DNA of 64,000 nt from an uncultured Pelagibacteraceae bacterium (GTDB taxonomy: Bacteria > Pseudomonadota > Alphaproteobacteria > Pelagibacterales > Pelagibacteraceae), in the NCBI GenBank assembly GCA_902591755.1, contig CACJBX010000003.1, positions 62,001 to 126,000 on the forward strand, given 5' to 3'. Shown here one piece after another: positions 29,381-39,338 of the stretch. Numbering within the stretch: the first letter of the stretch is position 1; the number at the start of each line of letters is the position of its first letter. Below the pieces are notes generated by a model. It saw only the letters and a program-made list of their open reading frames with translations. It had not been told where the DNA came from and ran no database searches. Made by a program: the position numbers and the translations under genes.

Positions 29381-30613
29381 ATGTCAAAAAAAATATCCAT
29401 CTTTGGTTATCTTATTTTATTTACGGTTATATTTTTCTTTATTTCAGGTTTTTTAAGAGAGCAATCAATTTATATTGAGGCGGGTCCAAAAGGTGGTTTT
29501 TTCGATACTTCAGCCCATGTCCTAAAAAAAAGGTTAAAGGAATATGATATTAATGCAGAAGTTATTAATCGTGAGGATACAATTAAAATAGTAGATGATA
29601 TTAATGATAACAAAAAAAACATACATGTGGGTTTTGTAGCTCAGGATTTAAAAAATGCTCAATTCAAAAATGTAGAAGCTCTTGGTTCTTTGATATTGGA
29701 ACCTCTGTTTATTTTTTACCGTAAAGATTTAGTCTTAAACTCTTTAGCTGATTTTAAGGGATTAAAGGTTGGTATTGGTCCAGAAAATTCTGGAACTAGG
29801 TTATTAGCAGAAACAATATTAAATCTTTACGGAGTGGATAGTAAAAATACTACATTTATTGACCAAACGCATTCTATTCACTTTGATATGATGGAAAAAG
29901 GAGAATTGGATGTAGGTTTTTTTTTGTTGCCAGCAAACAATCAATTTGTTTTTAAACTGGGTACAAATCCTAGTTTAAAGATCTTTTCACTTAAAAATTC
30001 AAAAGCAATTTCGAGAAGATTCGACTATTTGTATCCAGAAATAGTGCAGGCAGGTGGGTTTGATTTAAGAAATAATATTCCTAATGAAGATATACAAGTA
30101 GTGTCATTACCAGTTGATTTGGTGGCAAAAAAAAATTTGGATCCATCAATTGTGGTTGCAATTTCTTTAATATTAAAAGAAGAATTTAAGGAACCTAATA
30201 TAATTTCTGATGCATCATCGTTTCCATCAATGGAATACATAAAAAATCTTGAAGTTAACAAACGTGCTAAGGAAATCATTGAGATGCCTTTTGGATCATT
30301 ACCTTTTTTATATAAATACTTACCTTTTAAATTTGCAGCTTTTATTGATAAATTTGGAGTTAATTTATCCTACATATTCACAATTGTACTTATATTGAGA
30401 TATATAGGATTTCCTACACCATTTGATTATTACAAGAAACTTATGGCACATGTTTACTTCAAAAAAATTGAAAAAATATATAATAAATCATTAAATAGTA
30501 AACTATCAGCACAAGACATTAAAACTCTGAAAGAAACAGAAAAACGTTTTGAAGAATTTATCGAAAATGAACAAGCGTCCAAGATAATTAGAGAAATAAA
30601 AAAAAGAATTTAG
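29381..30613 (+). CDS. Membrane-anchored TAXI-family TRAP solute-receptor-like protein
   Basis: IYIEAGPKGGFFDTSAHVLKKRLK, LKVGIGPENSGTRLLAETIL; N-terminal TM and second TM near residue 330. Confidence 0.75.
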   Translation: MSKKISIFGYLILFTVIFFFISGFLREQSIYIEAGPKGGFFDTSAHVLKKRLKEYDINAEVINREDTIKIVDDINDNKKNIHVGFVAQDLKNAQFKNVEALGSLILEPLFIFYRKDLVLNSLADFKGLKVGIGPENSGTRLLAETILNLYGVDSKNTTFIDQTHSIHFDMMEKGELDVGFFLLPANNQFVFKLGTNPSLKIFSLKNSKAISRRFDYLYPEIVQAGGFDLRNNIPNEDIQVVSLPVDLVAKKNLDPSIVVAISLILKEEFKEPNIISDASSFPSMEYIKNLEVNKRAKEIIEMPFGSLPFLYKYLPFKFAAFIDKFGVNLSYIFTIVLILRYIGFPTPFDYYKKLMAHVYFKKIEKIYNKSLNSKLSAQDIKTLKETEKRFEEFIENEQASKIIREIKKRI

Positions 30614-30614
30614 T

Positions 30615-31583
30615 TTATTTAATCTTATTATAAAGGTCTTTTGCACTCAACCATCCATTTTCCAACCTTGGACCACCAAACCAGTCTCCACAAATACCTA
30701 GACCAATTCTTTTATCCCAGTAACTTTGTGTTTTCAATGGTGTTGAATTAGAAGAATATTTCCATCCATGTATATGGGTAAAATATATCTTCCTGATTTT
30801 AATTTTTGTTAGTTTTTTAAACTTATTAATTAAAACATTTGTGTAAAATTTTTTTTTATCTCTGTAGTTATCAGTATGTTTTTTTCCGTACTCAAAGGTA
30901 CTTTGAAGCACCCATAAATCTTTATTGTAATTAAATCTTTTTTTTGAATTTTCATTAGAGACCCAACCTAAAACTTTATCATTGGTAAAAAAACTACTTG
31001 ATTTATTCCCTGTTTTATTGGTCATTAATAAAACAGTGAGACTTGAATTCATTATTACTTTATTTTTAAAAAGTTTTGTTTTAACAAACCTAGATGAAAG
31101 TTTTTTTGCTTGTGGAAAAGGAATTGATAAGATTAAATTTTTTGAATAAAAATACTTATTATCATTAAATCTGAGATACCAATAATCTTTTTGTCTCTTT
31201 ATTTCAGATAGCTCTGATTGGAAATTACAACTAATATTTTTTAGTAAAAATTTACTTATATCGTTATTTCCTTTAACACCAATTAATTTAACATGTTTTT
31301 TGTCTCTTTTGACCTTTTGATTTAAAAATTCATGGTTTCCTTTCCAATGTTTGAGAATTTTTTTTTTGATAAGTTTATTGGTAAAAGATTTAAATTCCTT
31401 AGATCTTGGAGATAAATATTGAAGACCGTGATCAAAACCTATCTTGCCTTGATATCTTTTAAAAGAACTTCTGCCACCAGCACCTCTAGCTTTGTCAAAA
31501 ACTTTTACTGAATTATTTTTCTTTAAGTAGTTAGCAATAGTCGATCCAGAGATACCAGATCCTATTATACAAAAATCTAACAT
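30615..31583 (-). CDS. FAD-dependent amine oxidase/renalase-like protein
   Basis: MLDFCIIGSGISGSTIANYL, VFDKARGAGGRSS, GICGDWFGGPRLENGWLSAKDL. Confidence 0.9.
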   Translation of the reverse strand: MLDFCIIGSGISGSTIANYLKKNNSVKVFDKARGAGGRSSFKRYQGKIGFDHGLQYLSPRSKEFKSFTNKLIKKKILKHWKGNHEFLNQKVKRDKKHVKLIGVKGNNDISKFLLKNISCNFQSELSEIKRQKDYWYLRFNDNKYFYSKNLILSIPFPQAKKLSSRFVKTKLFKNKVIMNSSLTVLLMTNKTGNKSSSFFTNDKVLGWVSNENSKKRFNYNKDLWVLQSTFEYGKKHTDNYRDKKKFYTNVLINKFKKLTKIKIRKIYFTHIHGWKYSSNSTPLKTQSYWDKRIGLGICGDWFGGPRLENGWLSAKDLYNKIK

Positions 31584-32044
31584 TATTGAGATGGGTTAAA
31601 AATTAAACAAAGACCGTTATTACAGAATCTTTTACCAGTTTTTCCCGGCCCATCAGCAAATACATGCCCATGGTGTGCTCCACAATTTGCACAATGGTAT
31701 TCAATTCTTTTCATTCCAAAAGAATAATCTACTTTTGTATTAAAAGCTCCTGGAACTGCTTCTGTAAAAGATGGCCAACCGGTTCCACTGTCATATTTTG
31801 CAGTTGAGTCAAAAAGTAAGGCTCCACAATTAGCGCAATGGTAAGTACCTTTTCTTTTTTCGTTTAGTAAAGAGCTGGTAAATGCTTTTTCAGTTCCTTG
31901 ATTAAACATTATATCTTTTTGTTGATTTGTAAGATTTTGATTTATAATTTTTTTTGTAGCAGCAAATAAATATTTAAAATTTGTTAAAACAAATAAAGTA
32001 CTTAAACTAAAGACTCTTATAAAGTTTCTTTTGGAAATGTTCAT
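31583..32044 (-). CDS. msrB: Peptide-methionine (R)-S-oxide reductase with N-terminal export/anchor segment
   Basis: YHCANCGALLF…GTGWPSF…VEYHCANCGAHHGHVFADGP…GKRFCNNGLCL. Confidence 0.93.
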   Translation of the reverse strand: MNISKRNFIRVFSLSTLFVLTNFKYLFAATKKIINQNLTNQQKDIMFNQGTEKAFTSSLLNEKRKGTYHCANCGALLFDSTAKYDSGTGWPSFTEAVPGAFNTKVDYSFGMKRIEYHCANCGAHHGHVFADGPGKTGKRFCNNGLCLIFNPSQ

Positions 32045-32093
32045 AAAGTTATTTTAATTGAAAAAAAAATTTTTGAAATGTACAAATTTGTCT

Positions 32094-33929
32094 CTAATCT
32101 TGTTCAAATTCCTTTGTATAATCTTTTCTTAATTTTGGATTCTGTTTTTTTTTATCTAAAATACAATTTCCAATTACAAGGTAATCTAATTCCGTTCCCA
32201 TAAAACAGTTAAATGCATCGGTTGGTGTGCATACAATTGGTTCTCCTCTCACATTAAATGAAGTATTTACAACAACCGGACATCCTGTCTTTTCCTTAAA
32301 TTTAGATATTAAATCATAATATCTTTTATTATTTTTTTCATTTACTGTTTGAACTCTTGCAGAATAATCAACATGTGTAACAGCTGGAATGTCAGATCTC
32401 CTCAAGTTTAGTTTATCTATACCAAAAAGTTTTTTTTGTTCTCTTGTCATTTCAATTTTTTTGTCTGAATCTATAAAGCCGACAAGTAACATGTAGGGGC
32501 TATCAACATTCATATCAAACCATTCTTTTAAATCTTCTCTTAAAACTGAGGGAGCAAAAGGTCTAAAGCTTTCTCTGTATTTTACTTTTAAATTTAAATT
32601 TTTTTGCATCTTATCAGATCTTGCGTCACCTAATATAGATCTGCCACCCAATGCTCTTGGGCCAAATTCCATTCTCCCCTGAAACCATCCAATAGCTTTT
32701 TCATTTGAAAGAAATTCTGAAGTTTTGTTTATTAAATCCTCATAATTCAACTTTTCGTAATTAGCACCAATTAAATTAAGTTCTTTTTCAATCTCTTCTT
32801 CAGTAAACTCTGGTCCCAAATAAGAACCTTTCATATCATCATTTAAATTTATATATCTTTTATTGCCCTGTTCGATATAACAAAGTGCTAATGCTGCTCC
32901 TAAAGAGCCTCCGGCATCCCCTGCTGCAGGCTGAATCCAAATATTATCAAAAATCTTTTCTTTAAGAATTTTGCCGTTAGCTACACAATTTAATGCTACA
33001 CCTCCAGCTAAACACAAATTTTTAATACCATAATCTTTACGTATAGATTTAGCTAATTTTATCATTATCTCTTCTGTTATTTTTTGAATGGAGGCAGCTA
33101 TATCCATATGGAATTGAGTAATTTTTTCATTTCGAGGATCTCGAGGTTTTTGACCAAATAAATCATCAAATTTATTATTAGTCATTGTAAGACCAGTTGC
33201 ATAATTAAAATACTTTTGATCCAATCTAAAAGTTCCGTCTTCTTTAATATCAACTAACTTTTTAATCTTATCTTCATAAACAGGTTTTCCATATGGTGCT
33301 AATCCCATTAACTTATACTCTCCACTATTAACTTTAAAACCTGTGTAATAAGTAAATGCAGAATAGAGTAGTCCAAGAGAATGTGGAAAATGAATTTCCT
33401 TTTTTATTTCTAAGTTGTTTTCTTTTCCAACTGCTACAGTGGTAGTTGCCCACTCACCAACACCATCTGCGGTTAGAACCACCGCCTCTTTAAAGGGAGA
33501 TGGAAAAAAAGCACTTGCAGCATGGCTTAGATGATGATCAGAAAAAAAAATATTTTGATCTGATTTATAATCTTTGTCATGAACTTTTAGTTTATTAAAT
33601 AAGAAATTTTTTTGAAAAAGTTTTTCTTTGATCCATAGTGGCATAGCCTTGGCGAATGAAATAAAACCGCGCGGCGCAAAAGCAACATAAGTTTCCAATA
33701 ATCTCTCAAATTTTAAAAATGGTTTTTCAAAAAAAACAATTTGGTCTACTTCACTTAATTTCAGGTTTGCATATTTCAAAACAAATTCTATTGCATGATA
33801 GGGGTAGCTTGGGTCATGTTTTTTTCTAGTAAATCTCTCTTCTTGAGCTGCTGCTATAATTTTCCCATCTTTTAAAAGACAAGCTGCACTATCATGGTAA
33901 AATGCAGAGATACCTAAAATTGATTTCAC
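32094..33929 (-). CDS. NodU/CmcH-type carbamoyltransferase
   Basis: ILGISAFYHDSAACLLKDGKIIAAAQEERFTRKKHD, HHLSHAASAFFPSPF, LAGGVALNCVANGKI, RMEFGPRALGGRSIL. Confidence 0.96.
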   Translation of the reverse strand: MKSILGISAFYHDSAACLLKDGKIIAAAQEERFTRKKHDPSYPYHAIEFVLKYANLKLSEVDQIVFFEKPFLKFERLLETYVAFAPRGFISFAKAMPLWIKEKLFQKNFLFNKLKVHDKDYKSDQNIFFSDHHLSHAASAFFPSPFKEAVVLTADGVGEWATTTVAVGKENNLEIKKEIHFPHSLGLLYSAFTYYTGFKVNSGEYKLMGLAPYGKPVYEDKIKKLVDIKEDGTFRLDQKYFNYATGLTMTNNKFDDLFGQKPRDPRNEKITQFHMDIAASIQKITEEIMIKLAKSIRKDYGIKNLCLAGGVALNCVANGKILKEKIFDNIWIQPAAGDAGGSLGAALALCYIEQGNKRYINLNDDMKGSYLGPEFTEEEIEKELNLIGANYEKLNYEDLINKTSEFLSNEKAIGWFQGRMEFGPRALGGRSILGDARSDKMQKNLNLKVKYRESFRPFAPSVLREDLKEWFDMNVDSPYMLLVGFIDSDKKIEMTREQKKLFGIDKLNLRRSDIPAVTHVDYSARVQTVNEKNNKRYYDLISKFKEKTGCPVVVNTSFNVRGEPIVCTPTDAFNCFMGTELDYLVIGNCILDKKKQNPKLRKDYTKEFEQD

Positions 33930-33930
33930 T

Positions 33931-34080
33931 TTAAAAAATTGTATAAATAAACGGTGCTACCGCCGAACCTTGTGTTAATACAATTAATCCTCCAAATAAA
34001 ACAAGAACTAATATAATTGGTAAAAGCCAGTACTTTTTTCTAACACTTAAAAATTCCCAAAACTCTTTTATAAAACTCAT
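33931..34080 (-). CDS. 49-aa DUF5989-type small membrane protein (MSFIKEFWEFLSVRKKYWLLPIILVLVLFGGLIVLTQGSAVAPFIYTIF)
   Basis: Not in ORF track; characteristic EFW.FL..RKK.WL.P…L…GSAVAPFIYT pattern; adjacent to carbamoyltransferase and SxtJ. Confidence 0.9.
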   Translation of the reverse strand: MSFIKEFWEFLSVRKKYWLLPIILVLVLFGGLIVLTQGSAVAPFIYTIF

Positions 34081-34081
34081 A

Positions 34082-34471
34082 TTAAAATTGATTTTTCATT
34101 TTACTCTTTGGACCTGTTTTTTCAATCCAATAAGATTTTTTATTATTAAATTTTAAGTTTAGTAGATCTTTGCCAATTATTCTCATTATTAAAGCGGTAG
34201 GAGTGACTACCAAAAAAAAAATTATACCCATTATTAGTGGTGATATTACTTTTCCTAACAGTAATCCTAACTTAAACCAAAGTTTGTTTAAAGGTGTCAA
34301 AACTTTAGAGTTTATCAGTCCTAAAATCAAAAAAATTATTGCAATAATAAAGGACCATATCCTTAAGTCACCATTATTTATTAAAGGGTAAAGTGCAACT
34401 AATAAAAAGACTATAAAAAAAACTATTCCAAAACTTTTATTAGAACCAATTTTTATTTCTGTATTTCTCAA
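34082..34471 (-). CDS. SxtJ-family membrane protein
   Basis: KSFGIVFFIVFLLVALYPL…LTPLNKLWFKLGLLLGKVISPLIMGIIFFLVVTPTALIMRIIGKD. Confidence 0.9.
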   Translation of the reverse strand: MRNTEIKIGSNKSFGIVFFIVFLLVALYPLINNGDLRIWSFIIAIIFLILGLINSKVLTPLNKLWFKLGLLLGKVISPLIMGIIFFLVVTPTALIMRIIGKDLLNLKFNNKKSYWIEKTGPKSKMKNQF

Positions 34472-34472
34472 A

Positions 34473-36254
34473 TTAAATTAATGATTTTTGAGGTTTCATA
34501 TCTTTCTTTTGAATACCAGCAACCTCAACTGGTTTTTTCATTGCATCTCTTCTAAACGGCTCGCCTAATTCTTGATTTAAAATAATTTCTATGAAAGTGG
34601 TAATTCCTTTTTTTTGATCCTCGCAAGATTGTTTAATCGCTTTAGTTGTTTCTTCCATTGTTTTACATGTAACACCTTTTAAGCCACATGCGTTAGCAAC
34701 TTTTGCATAACTCAGTTCTGGATCAAGCTCAGTTCCAACAAAATTATCGTCAAACCACAATATAGAATTTCTTTTTTCAGCACCCCATTGATAATTTCTA
34801 AATATAACCATGGTAATAGCTGGCCACTCTTCTCTTGCACAAGAGCTCATTTCATTCATGCTTATTCCAAAGGCCCCATCACCAGCAAAACCAATAACTG
34901 GTGTTTCTGGACATCCAATTTTTGCACCTAAAATTGCTGGAAATCCATAACCACACGGTCCAAATAAACCTGGTGCTAAATACTTTCGACCTTTTTCAAA
35001 AGTTGGATAAGCATTTCCAATCGCACAGTTGTTCCCAATATCACTTGAAATTATTGCATCTTTAGGAAGCGCATCCTGTATGGCTCTCCATGCTTGTCTT
35101 GGGGACATTCTATCTTTATCTCTTTCTCTTGCTTCTTTATTCCAAACTGTTCCAGGATCATCTTCTTCATGATCGAGCCCGGCTAAAGTTTGTATCCAAG
35201 CGGATTTAGTTTTGTGAATTAAATTTTTTCTCTCATCTCGACCTGAGTTACCAGCGTCAGATGAGAGTTTATCTAAAATTTGTTGTGCAACTTGTTTTGC
35301 ATCACCACATATACCAACAGTAACTTTTTTTGTTAAACCTATTCTGTCTGCGTTCATATCAACTTGAATTATCGTTGCGTTTTTTGGCCAATAGTCGATA
35401 CCATAACCTGGTAAAGTTGAAAAAGGGTTTAATCTAGTTCCTAATGCAAGAACAACGTCAGCTTTTGAAATAAGTTCCATAGCTGCTTTTGAACCGTTGT
35501 AACCCAAAGGTCCGACAGCCAGTGGATGGCTTCCAGGAAAACTATCATTGTGTTGATAACCATTGCAAACTGGCGCATCTAGTTTTTCTGCTAACTTTTT
35601 GCATTCCTCTATTGCTCCACCAATAACCACTCCTGCGCCTGATAAGATTACAGGAAATTTTGCTTTTGATAATAAACTTGAAGCTTTTTCAATTGCATCT
35701 TTTCCACCACCTTGTCTTTCAAATCTAACAATAGGAGGAAGATCGATGTCTACAACTTGTGTCCAATAATCTCTTGGCACATTTATTTGTGCCGGTGCTG
35801 ATCCTCTAAAAGCTTTTTCAATTACTCTATTTAAAACTTCAGCCATTCTAGATGGATCTCTAACTTCTTCTTGGTAACAAACCATATCTTTAAATAAATT
35901 CATTTGCTCTACTTCTTGAAAACCACCCTGACCCATTGTTTTATTTGCAGCTTGGGGAGTTACAAGTAATAAAGGTGTGTGATTCCAATAAGCTGTTTTA
36001 ATAGGTGTAACTAGACCTGTAATACCTGGACCATTTTGAGCGATCACCATTGACATTTTTCCGGTTGCTCGTGTGTAACCGTCAGCGATTAGCCCTCCAT
36101 TAGTCTCATGCGCTACATCCCAAAAAGTTATACCTGCTTTTGGAAATAAATCCGAAATAGGCATAAAGGCAGAACCAATTATTCCAAACGCGTGTTCAAC
36201 TCCGTGCATTTGAAGAACTTTAATGAAAGCTTCCTCTGTGGTCATTTTGGTCAT
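34473..36254 (-). CDS. xsc: Sulfoacetaldehyde acetyltransferase (ThDP-dependent)
   Basis: MTTEEAFIKVLQMHGVEHAFGIIGSAFMPISDLFPKAGI; GFAGDGAFGISMNE…; YQWGAEKRNSILWFDDNFVGTEL. Confidence 0.95.
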   Translation of the reverse strand: MTKMTTEEAFIKVLQMHGVEHAFGIIGSAFMPISDLFPKAGITFWDVAHETNGGLIADGYTRATGKMSMVIAQNGPGITGLVTPIKTAYWNHTPLLLVTPQAANKTMGQGGFQEVEQMNLFKDMVCYQEEVRDPSRMAEVLNRVIEKAFRGSAPAQINVPRDYWTQVVDIDLPPIVRFERQGGGKDAIEKASSLLSKAKFPVILSGAGVVIGGAIEECKKLAEKLDAPVCNGYQHNDSFPGSHPLAVGPLGYNGSKAAMELISKADVVLALGTRLNPFSTLPGYGIDYWPKNATIIQVDMNADRIGLTKKVTVGICGDAKQVAQQILDKLSSDAGNSGRDERKNLIHKTKSAWIQTLAGLDHEEDDPGTVWNKEARERDKDRMSPRQAWRAIQDALPKDAIISSDIGNNCAIGNAYPTFEKGRKYLAPGLFGPCGYGFPAILGAKIGCPETPVIGFAGDGAFGISMNEMSSCAREEWPAITMVIFRNYQWGAEKRNSILWFDDNFVGTELDPELSYAKVANACGLKGVTCKTMEETTKAIKQSCEDQKKGITTFIEIILNQELGEPFRRDAMKKPVEVAGIQKKDMKPQKSLI

Positions 36255-36334
36255 AAATATTCTCTACAATTTTGTTTGCAATCGCATGATTAATATATAA
36301 ATTCTTAGCAAGTTTCTACTAAGAAATCGTCACA

Positions 36335-36622
36335 ATGGCAAAAACAGATATAATTATACACGATAAAAAAGATAATGTTGGAGTAATTGTCATCGAAAAA
36401 GTCACCAAAGGACAAGATTGTGGTTGTTGGATAATGGAAGACGACTCCTCATCTAAAGTAAAATCTGAGGCTGAAATACCTTTGGGTCATAAAATAGCAT
36501 TACAGGATCTTAAAGAAGGCGATACTATAATTAAATACGGACATGATATAGGAAAGGTAGTCAAGTCTATTAAAAAAGGTGACCATGTTCACGTCCATAA
36601 CGTAAAAACGAAAAAGTGGTAA
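36335..36622 (+). CDS. suyA: (2R)-sulfolactate sulfo-lyase alpha subunit (UxaA N-domain/SAF type)
   Basis: [28 protein letters not shown]…IPLGHKIAL; directly upstream of SuyB-like gene. Confidence 0.85.
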   Translation: MAKTDIIIHDKKDNVGVIVIEKVTKGQDCGCWIMEDDSSSKVKSEAEIPLGHKIALQDLKEGDTIIKYGHDIGKVVKSIKKGDHVHVHNVKTKKW

Positions 36623-36623
36623 A

Positions 36624-37790
36624 ATGCAAATTCCGAAAAGTTTTTTAGGTTTTAAAAGAGAAAACGGGAGAGCGGGAACAAGAAATCACGTGATTATTCT
36701 TCCAGTAGATGATATTTCGAATGCATGTGCTGAGGCAGTGGCCAATAATATTAAGGGCACAATTGCACTTCCTCATTCATACGGTAGATTACAATTTGGG
36801 GCGGACTTAGAACTTCATTTTAGAACAATGATAGGAACGGGACGAAATCCGAATGTAGCTGCAGTAATTGTTATTGGCATTGAGCCTAAGTGGACAAAAA
36901 GAATTGTTGATGCAATCGCAAAAACTGGAAAACCTGTTGAAGGTTTTAGTATAGAGGGCGTTGGGGATATCGACACAATTGCAAAAGTTTCAAAAAAAGC
37001 TCAAGAATTTTCAATGTGGGCATCTGAAAAACAAAGAGAAGAATGTCCCATAAGTGATTTGTGGATATCAGTAAAATGTGGAGAGTCTGATACAACATCA
37101 GGTCTTGCATCTAATCCTACGGTTGGGAACTTAATGGATAAACTTGAGCCACTTGGAGTTCACTTATGTTTTGGCGAAACATCAGAGCTAACTGGTGCTG
37201 AAACTGTATGTGCAAAAAGAGGGAAAACAAAAGAAGCACAAGATAAATTTATGAAAACTTGGAGTTCATACAATGATTTTATTTTAAAGGAAGCAACGAA
37301 TGATTTGTCAGAAAGTCAACCAACAGCTGGAAACATTGCAGGAGGCCTTACCACAATTGAAGAAAAAGCTTTTGGAAATTTTCAAAAAATAGGTTCAAGA
37401 AAATTTATAGATGTATTAGAACCGGCTGAGGAGCCAACAAAAGGGAAAGGTTTATATTTCATGGACACCTCATCAGCTGCTGCTGAGTGTGTCACTTTAC
37501 AAGCTGCGGGGGGGTTTAACATTCATTTATTTCCGACAGGTCAAGGAAATATAATTGGCAATCCCATTGAGCCTGTGATTAAGCTTACAGCTAATCCATT
37601 AACAGCGAAAACTATGAGTGAACATATTGATGTCGATGTTTCAAAAATATTATCAAGGGAAATGAATCTCGATCAGGCTGGTGATGAATTGATTAAATCT
37701 ACAATTAAAGTTGCAAATGGGAGACTAACTTGCGCAGAAGCACTAGGCCATAAAGAATTTGTGATGACTAAGTTGTACAGAAGTGCCTAA
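36624..37790 (+). CDS. suyB: (2R)-sulfolactate sulfo-lyase beta subunit (UxaA C-domain type)
   Basis: [52 protein letters not shown], split-gene architecture with SuyA. Confidence 0.87.
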   Translation: MQIPKSFLGFKRENGRAGTRNHVIILPVDDISNACAEAVANNIKGTIALPHSYGRLQFGADLELHFRTMIGTGRNPNVAAVIVIGIEPKWTKRIVDAIAKTGKPVEGFSIEGVGDIDTIAKVSKKAQEFSMWASEKQREECPISDLWISVKCGESDTTSGLASNPTVGNLMDKLEPLGVHLCFGETSELTGAETVCAKRGKTKEAQDKFMKTWSSYNDFILKEATNDLSESQPTAGNIAGGLTTIEEKAFGNFQKIGSRKFIDVLEPAEEPTKGKGLYFMDTSSAAAECVTLQAAGGFNIHLFPTGQGNIIGNPIEPVIKLTANPLTAKTMSEHIDVDVSKILSREMNLDQAGDELIKSTIKVANGRLTCAEALGHKEFVMTKLYRSA

Positions 37791-38159
37791 TTAAATTACG
37801 GAATTTATAGCTTTATAAATTTTATCTTTAGTTAACTCGCCAAGACTTCGATAGACTTCTTTATTGTTTTTATAAATTACAAGCGTAGTTTGAAACTGAA
37901 TATTTAGTTGTTTGGCAATTTCCCTATTTGTAACATCAAATGTAAGATAAATTAAGTTATCAAAATCTTTTTCAACATCTTTTAATGCTTTCATTTGGCT
38001 GGCACATGACGTGCAATATTTTATCCATGAACTTACAACTACAGTCTTTCCATCTGACTGGGCTTTATCAAAAACATCGTTATCGAATGTTGTTTGTTTT
38101 TCAGCAACAGCTAAATTGAAAGGCAATATAATTAATAATAAGAAAAATAATTTTTTCAT
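37791..38159 (-). CDS. Secreted thioredoxin-fold protein (CTSC active site)
   Basis: Signal peptide; SSWIKYCTSCASQMKALKDVEKDF; LNIQFQTTLVIYKNNKEV. Confidence 0.85.
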   Translation of the reverse strand: MKKLFFLLLIILPFNLAVAEKQTTFDNDVFDKAQSDGKTVVVSSWIKYCTSCASQMKALKDVEKDFDNLIYLTFDVTNREIAKQLNIQFQTTLVIYKNNKEVYRSLGELTKDKIYKAINSVI

Positions 38160-38194
38160 CTTACGGACATTACAATCAATTTTATAAAATTAAA

Positions 38195-39292
38195 CTACTT
38201 TTGTGAAGCAGGTGGAGCTGTGTATACAAACTTCTTTTTAAGATTTGATAAAAACCTTCTCAAAATTGCCGCACCAACACCCAATACAAGGGCTAAAACA
38301 ATTGAGAACAATCCATAAAGAACTGGAACATTTTTAGATAGATCTCTTACAAATTGAGAGATTGGTCCTAATGTTTTAGATCCTTTATTTGATGTCTCTT
38401 TAATTACCTCTTCTACAAAGAAAGTATCGTATGCTATCGCTATCCCGACTAATAGCAAAAGCATTGCCAAAATAGTTTTAAACTGAGAGCTATCAACTTT
38501 TTCACCAATCTTTTGGCCTATTTGAACCCCCAGTATAGAACCTAAAATTAAAACTGTTACTAATATCAAGTCAATAGTACCGTAATTAAACGCATGTAGG
38601 ATAGTAACTATTGCACTTATAAATATTGTTACAAATAAAGAAGTTCCAGGAATTAATTTAGTGGGCATTCCTATAATATAAATCATCGCAGGAACAAGTA
38701 TAAAAGCTCCACCAACACCAAGTATAGCTGCTATATAACCCACAATAAATCCCATGATAATTGGAGTAAAAGCACTTTCGTAAAGTTTAGATTTTTTAAA
38801 CCTCATTCTAAAAGGCAAACCTTGTAGCCAATTATGATCGTGTAATTTTTTTTTAACAATAATTTTTTTTCTAGCTCTATCGATTTCTGTAACACCTTGA
38901 ACCAGCATCATAGTCCCGATGATAGCTAGTATGTACATATATGCTAATGAAATAACGATATTAATTTTTCCAATGTCTTGAAAGTAAGTAAAAGTTAAAA
39001 TACCTAGGATAGTTCCCATAGCACCACCAACTACAATCATTAAACCCATTTTATAATCAAGAGTTCCTTTCAAATAATGAGTGGTGGAACCCGATATGGA
39101 TGTGCCAAGAATATTATTCGCCTCATTTGGTACTGCATAAGCTGGGGGAATTCCTAAAAAAATTAAGAAAGGAGTCATTAAAAAACCACCGCCAACACCA
39201 AATAAACCTGATAAAATTCCTACGACTAAACTTAAAAAAAAGATAAAAGGTAAGCTTACATTTACTTCTGCAATAGGAAGAAAGAACTCCAT
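38195..39292 (-). CDS. TauE/SafE-family sulfite/organosulfonate exporter
   Basis: GILSGLFGVGGGFLMTPFLI and GYIAAILGVGGAFILVPAMIY repeats. Confidence 0.9.
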   Translation of the reverse strand: MEFFLPIAEVNVSLPFIFFLSLVVGILSGLFGVGGGFLMTPFLIFLGIPPAYAVPNEANNILGTSISGSTTHYLKGTLDYKMGLMIVVGGAMGTILGILTFTYFQDIGKINIVISLAYMYILAIIGTMMLVQGVTEIDRARKKIIVKKKLHDHNWLQGLPFRMRFKKSKLYESAFTPIIMGFIVGYIAAILGVGGAFILVPAMIYIIGMPTKLIPGTSLFVTIFISAIVTILHAFNYGTIDLILVTVLILGSILGVQIGQKIGEKVDSSQFKTILAMLLLLVGIAIAYDTFFVEEVIKETSNKGSKTLGPISQFVRDLSKNVPVLYGLFSIVLALVLGVGAAILRRFLSNLKKKFVYTAPPASQK

Positions 39293-39338
39293 CAGGATTA
39301 ATTATTCCTCAAAATTAATAAAGTCAACTGTTTGAAAT

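Noticed and set aside
33931-34080. Interpretation of the gap as noncoding leader of the carbamoyltransferase
   Set aside because: Minus-strand frame encodes a clear DUF5989-like peptide, so treated as CDS.
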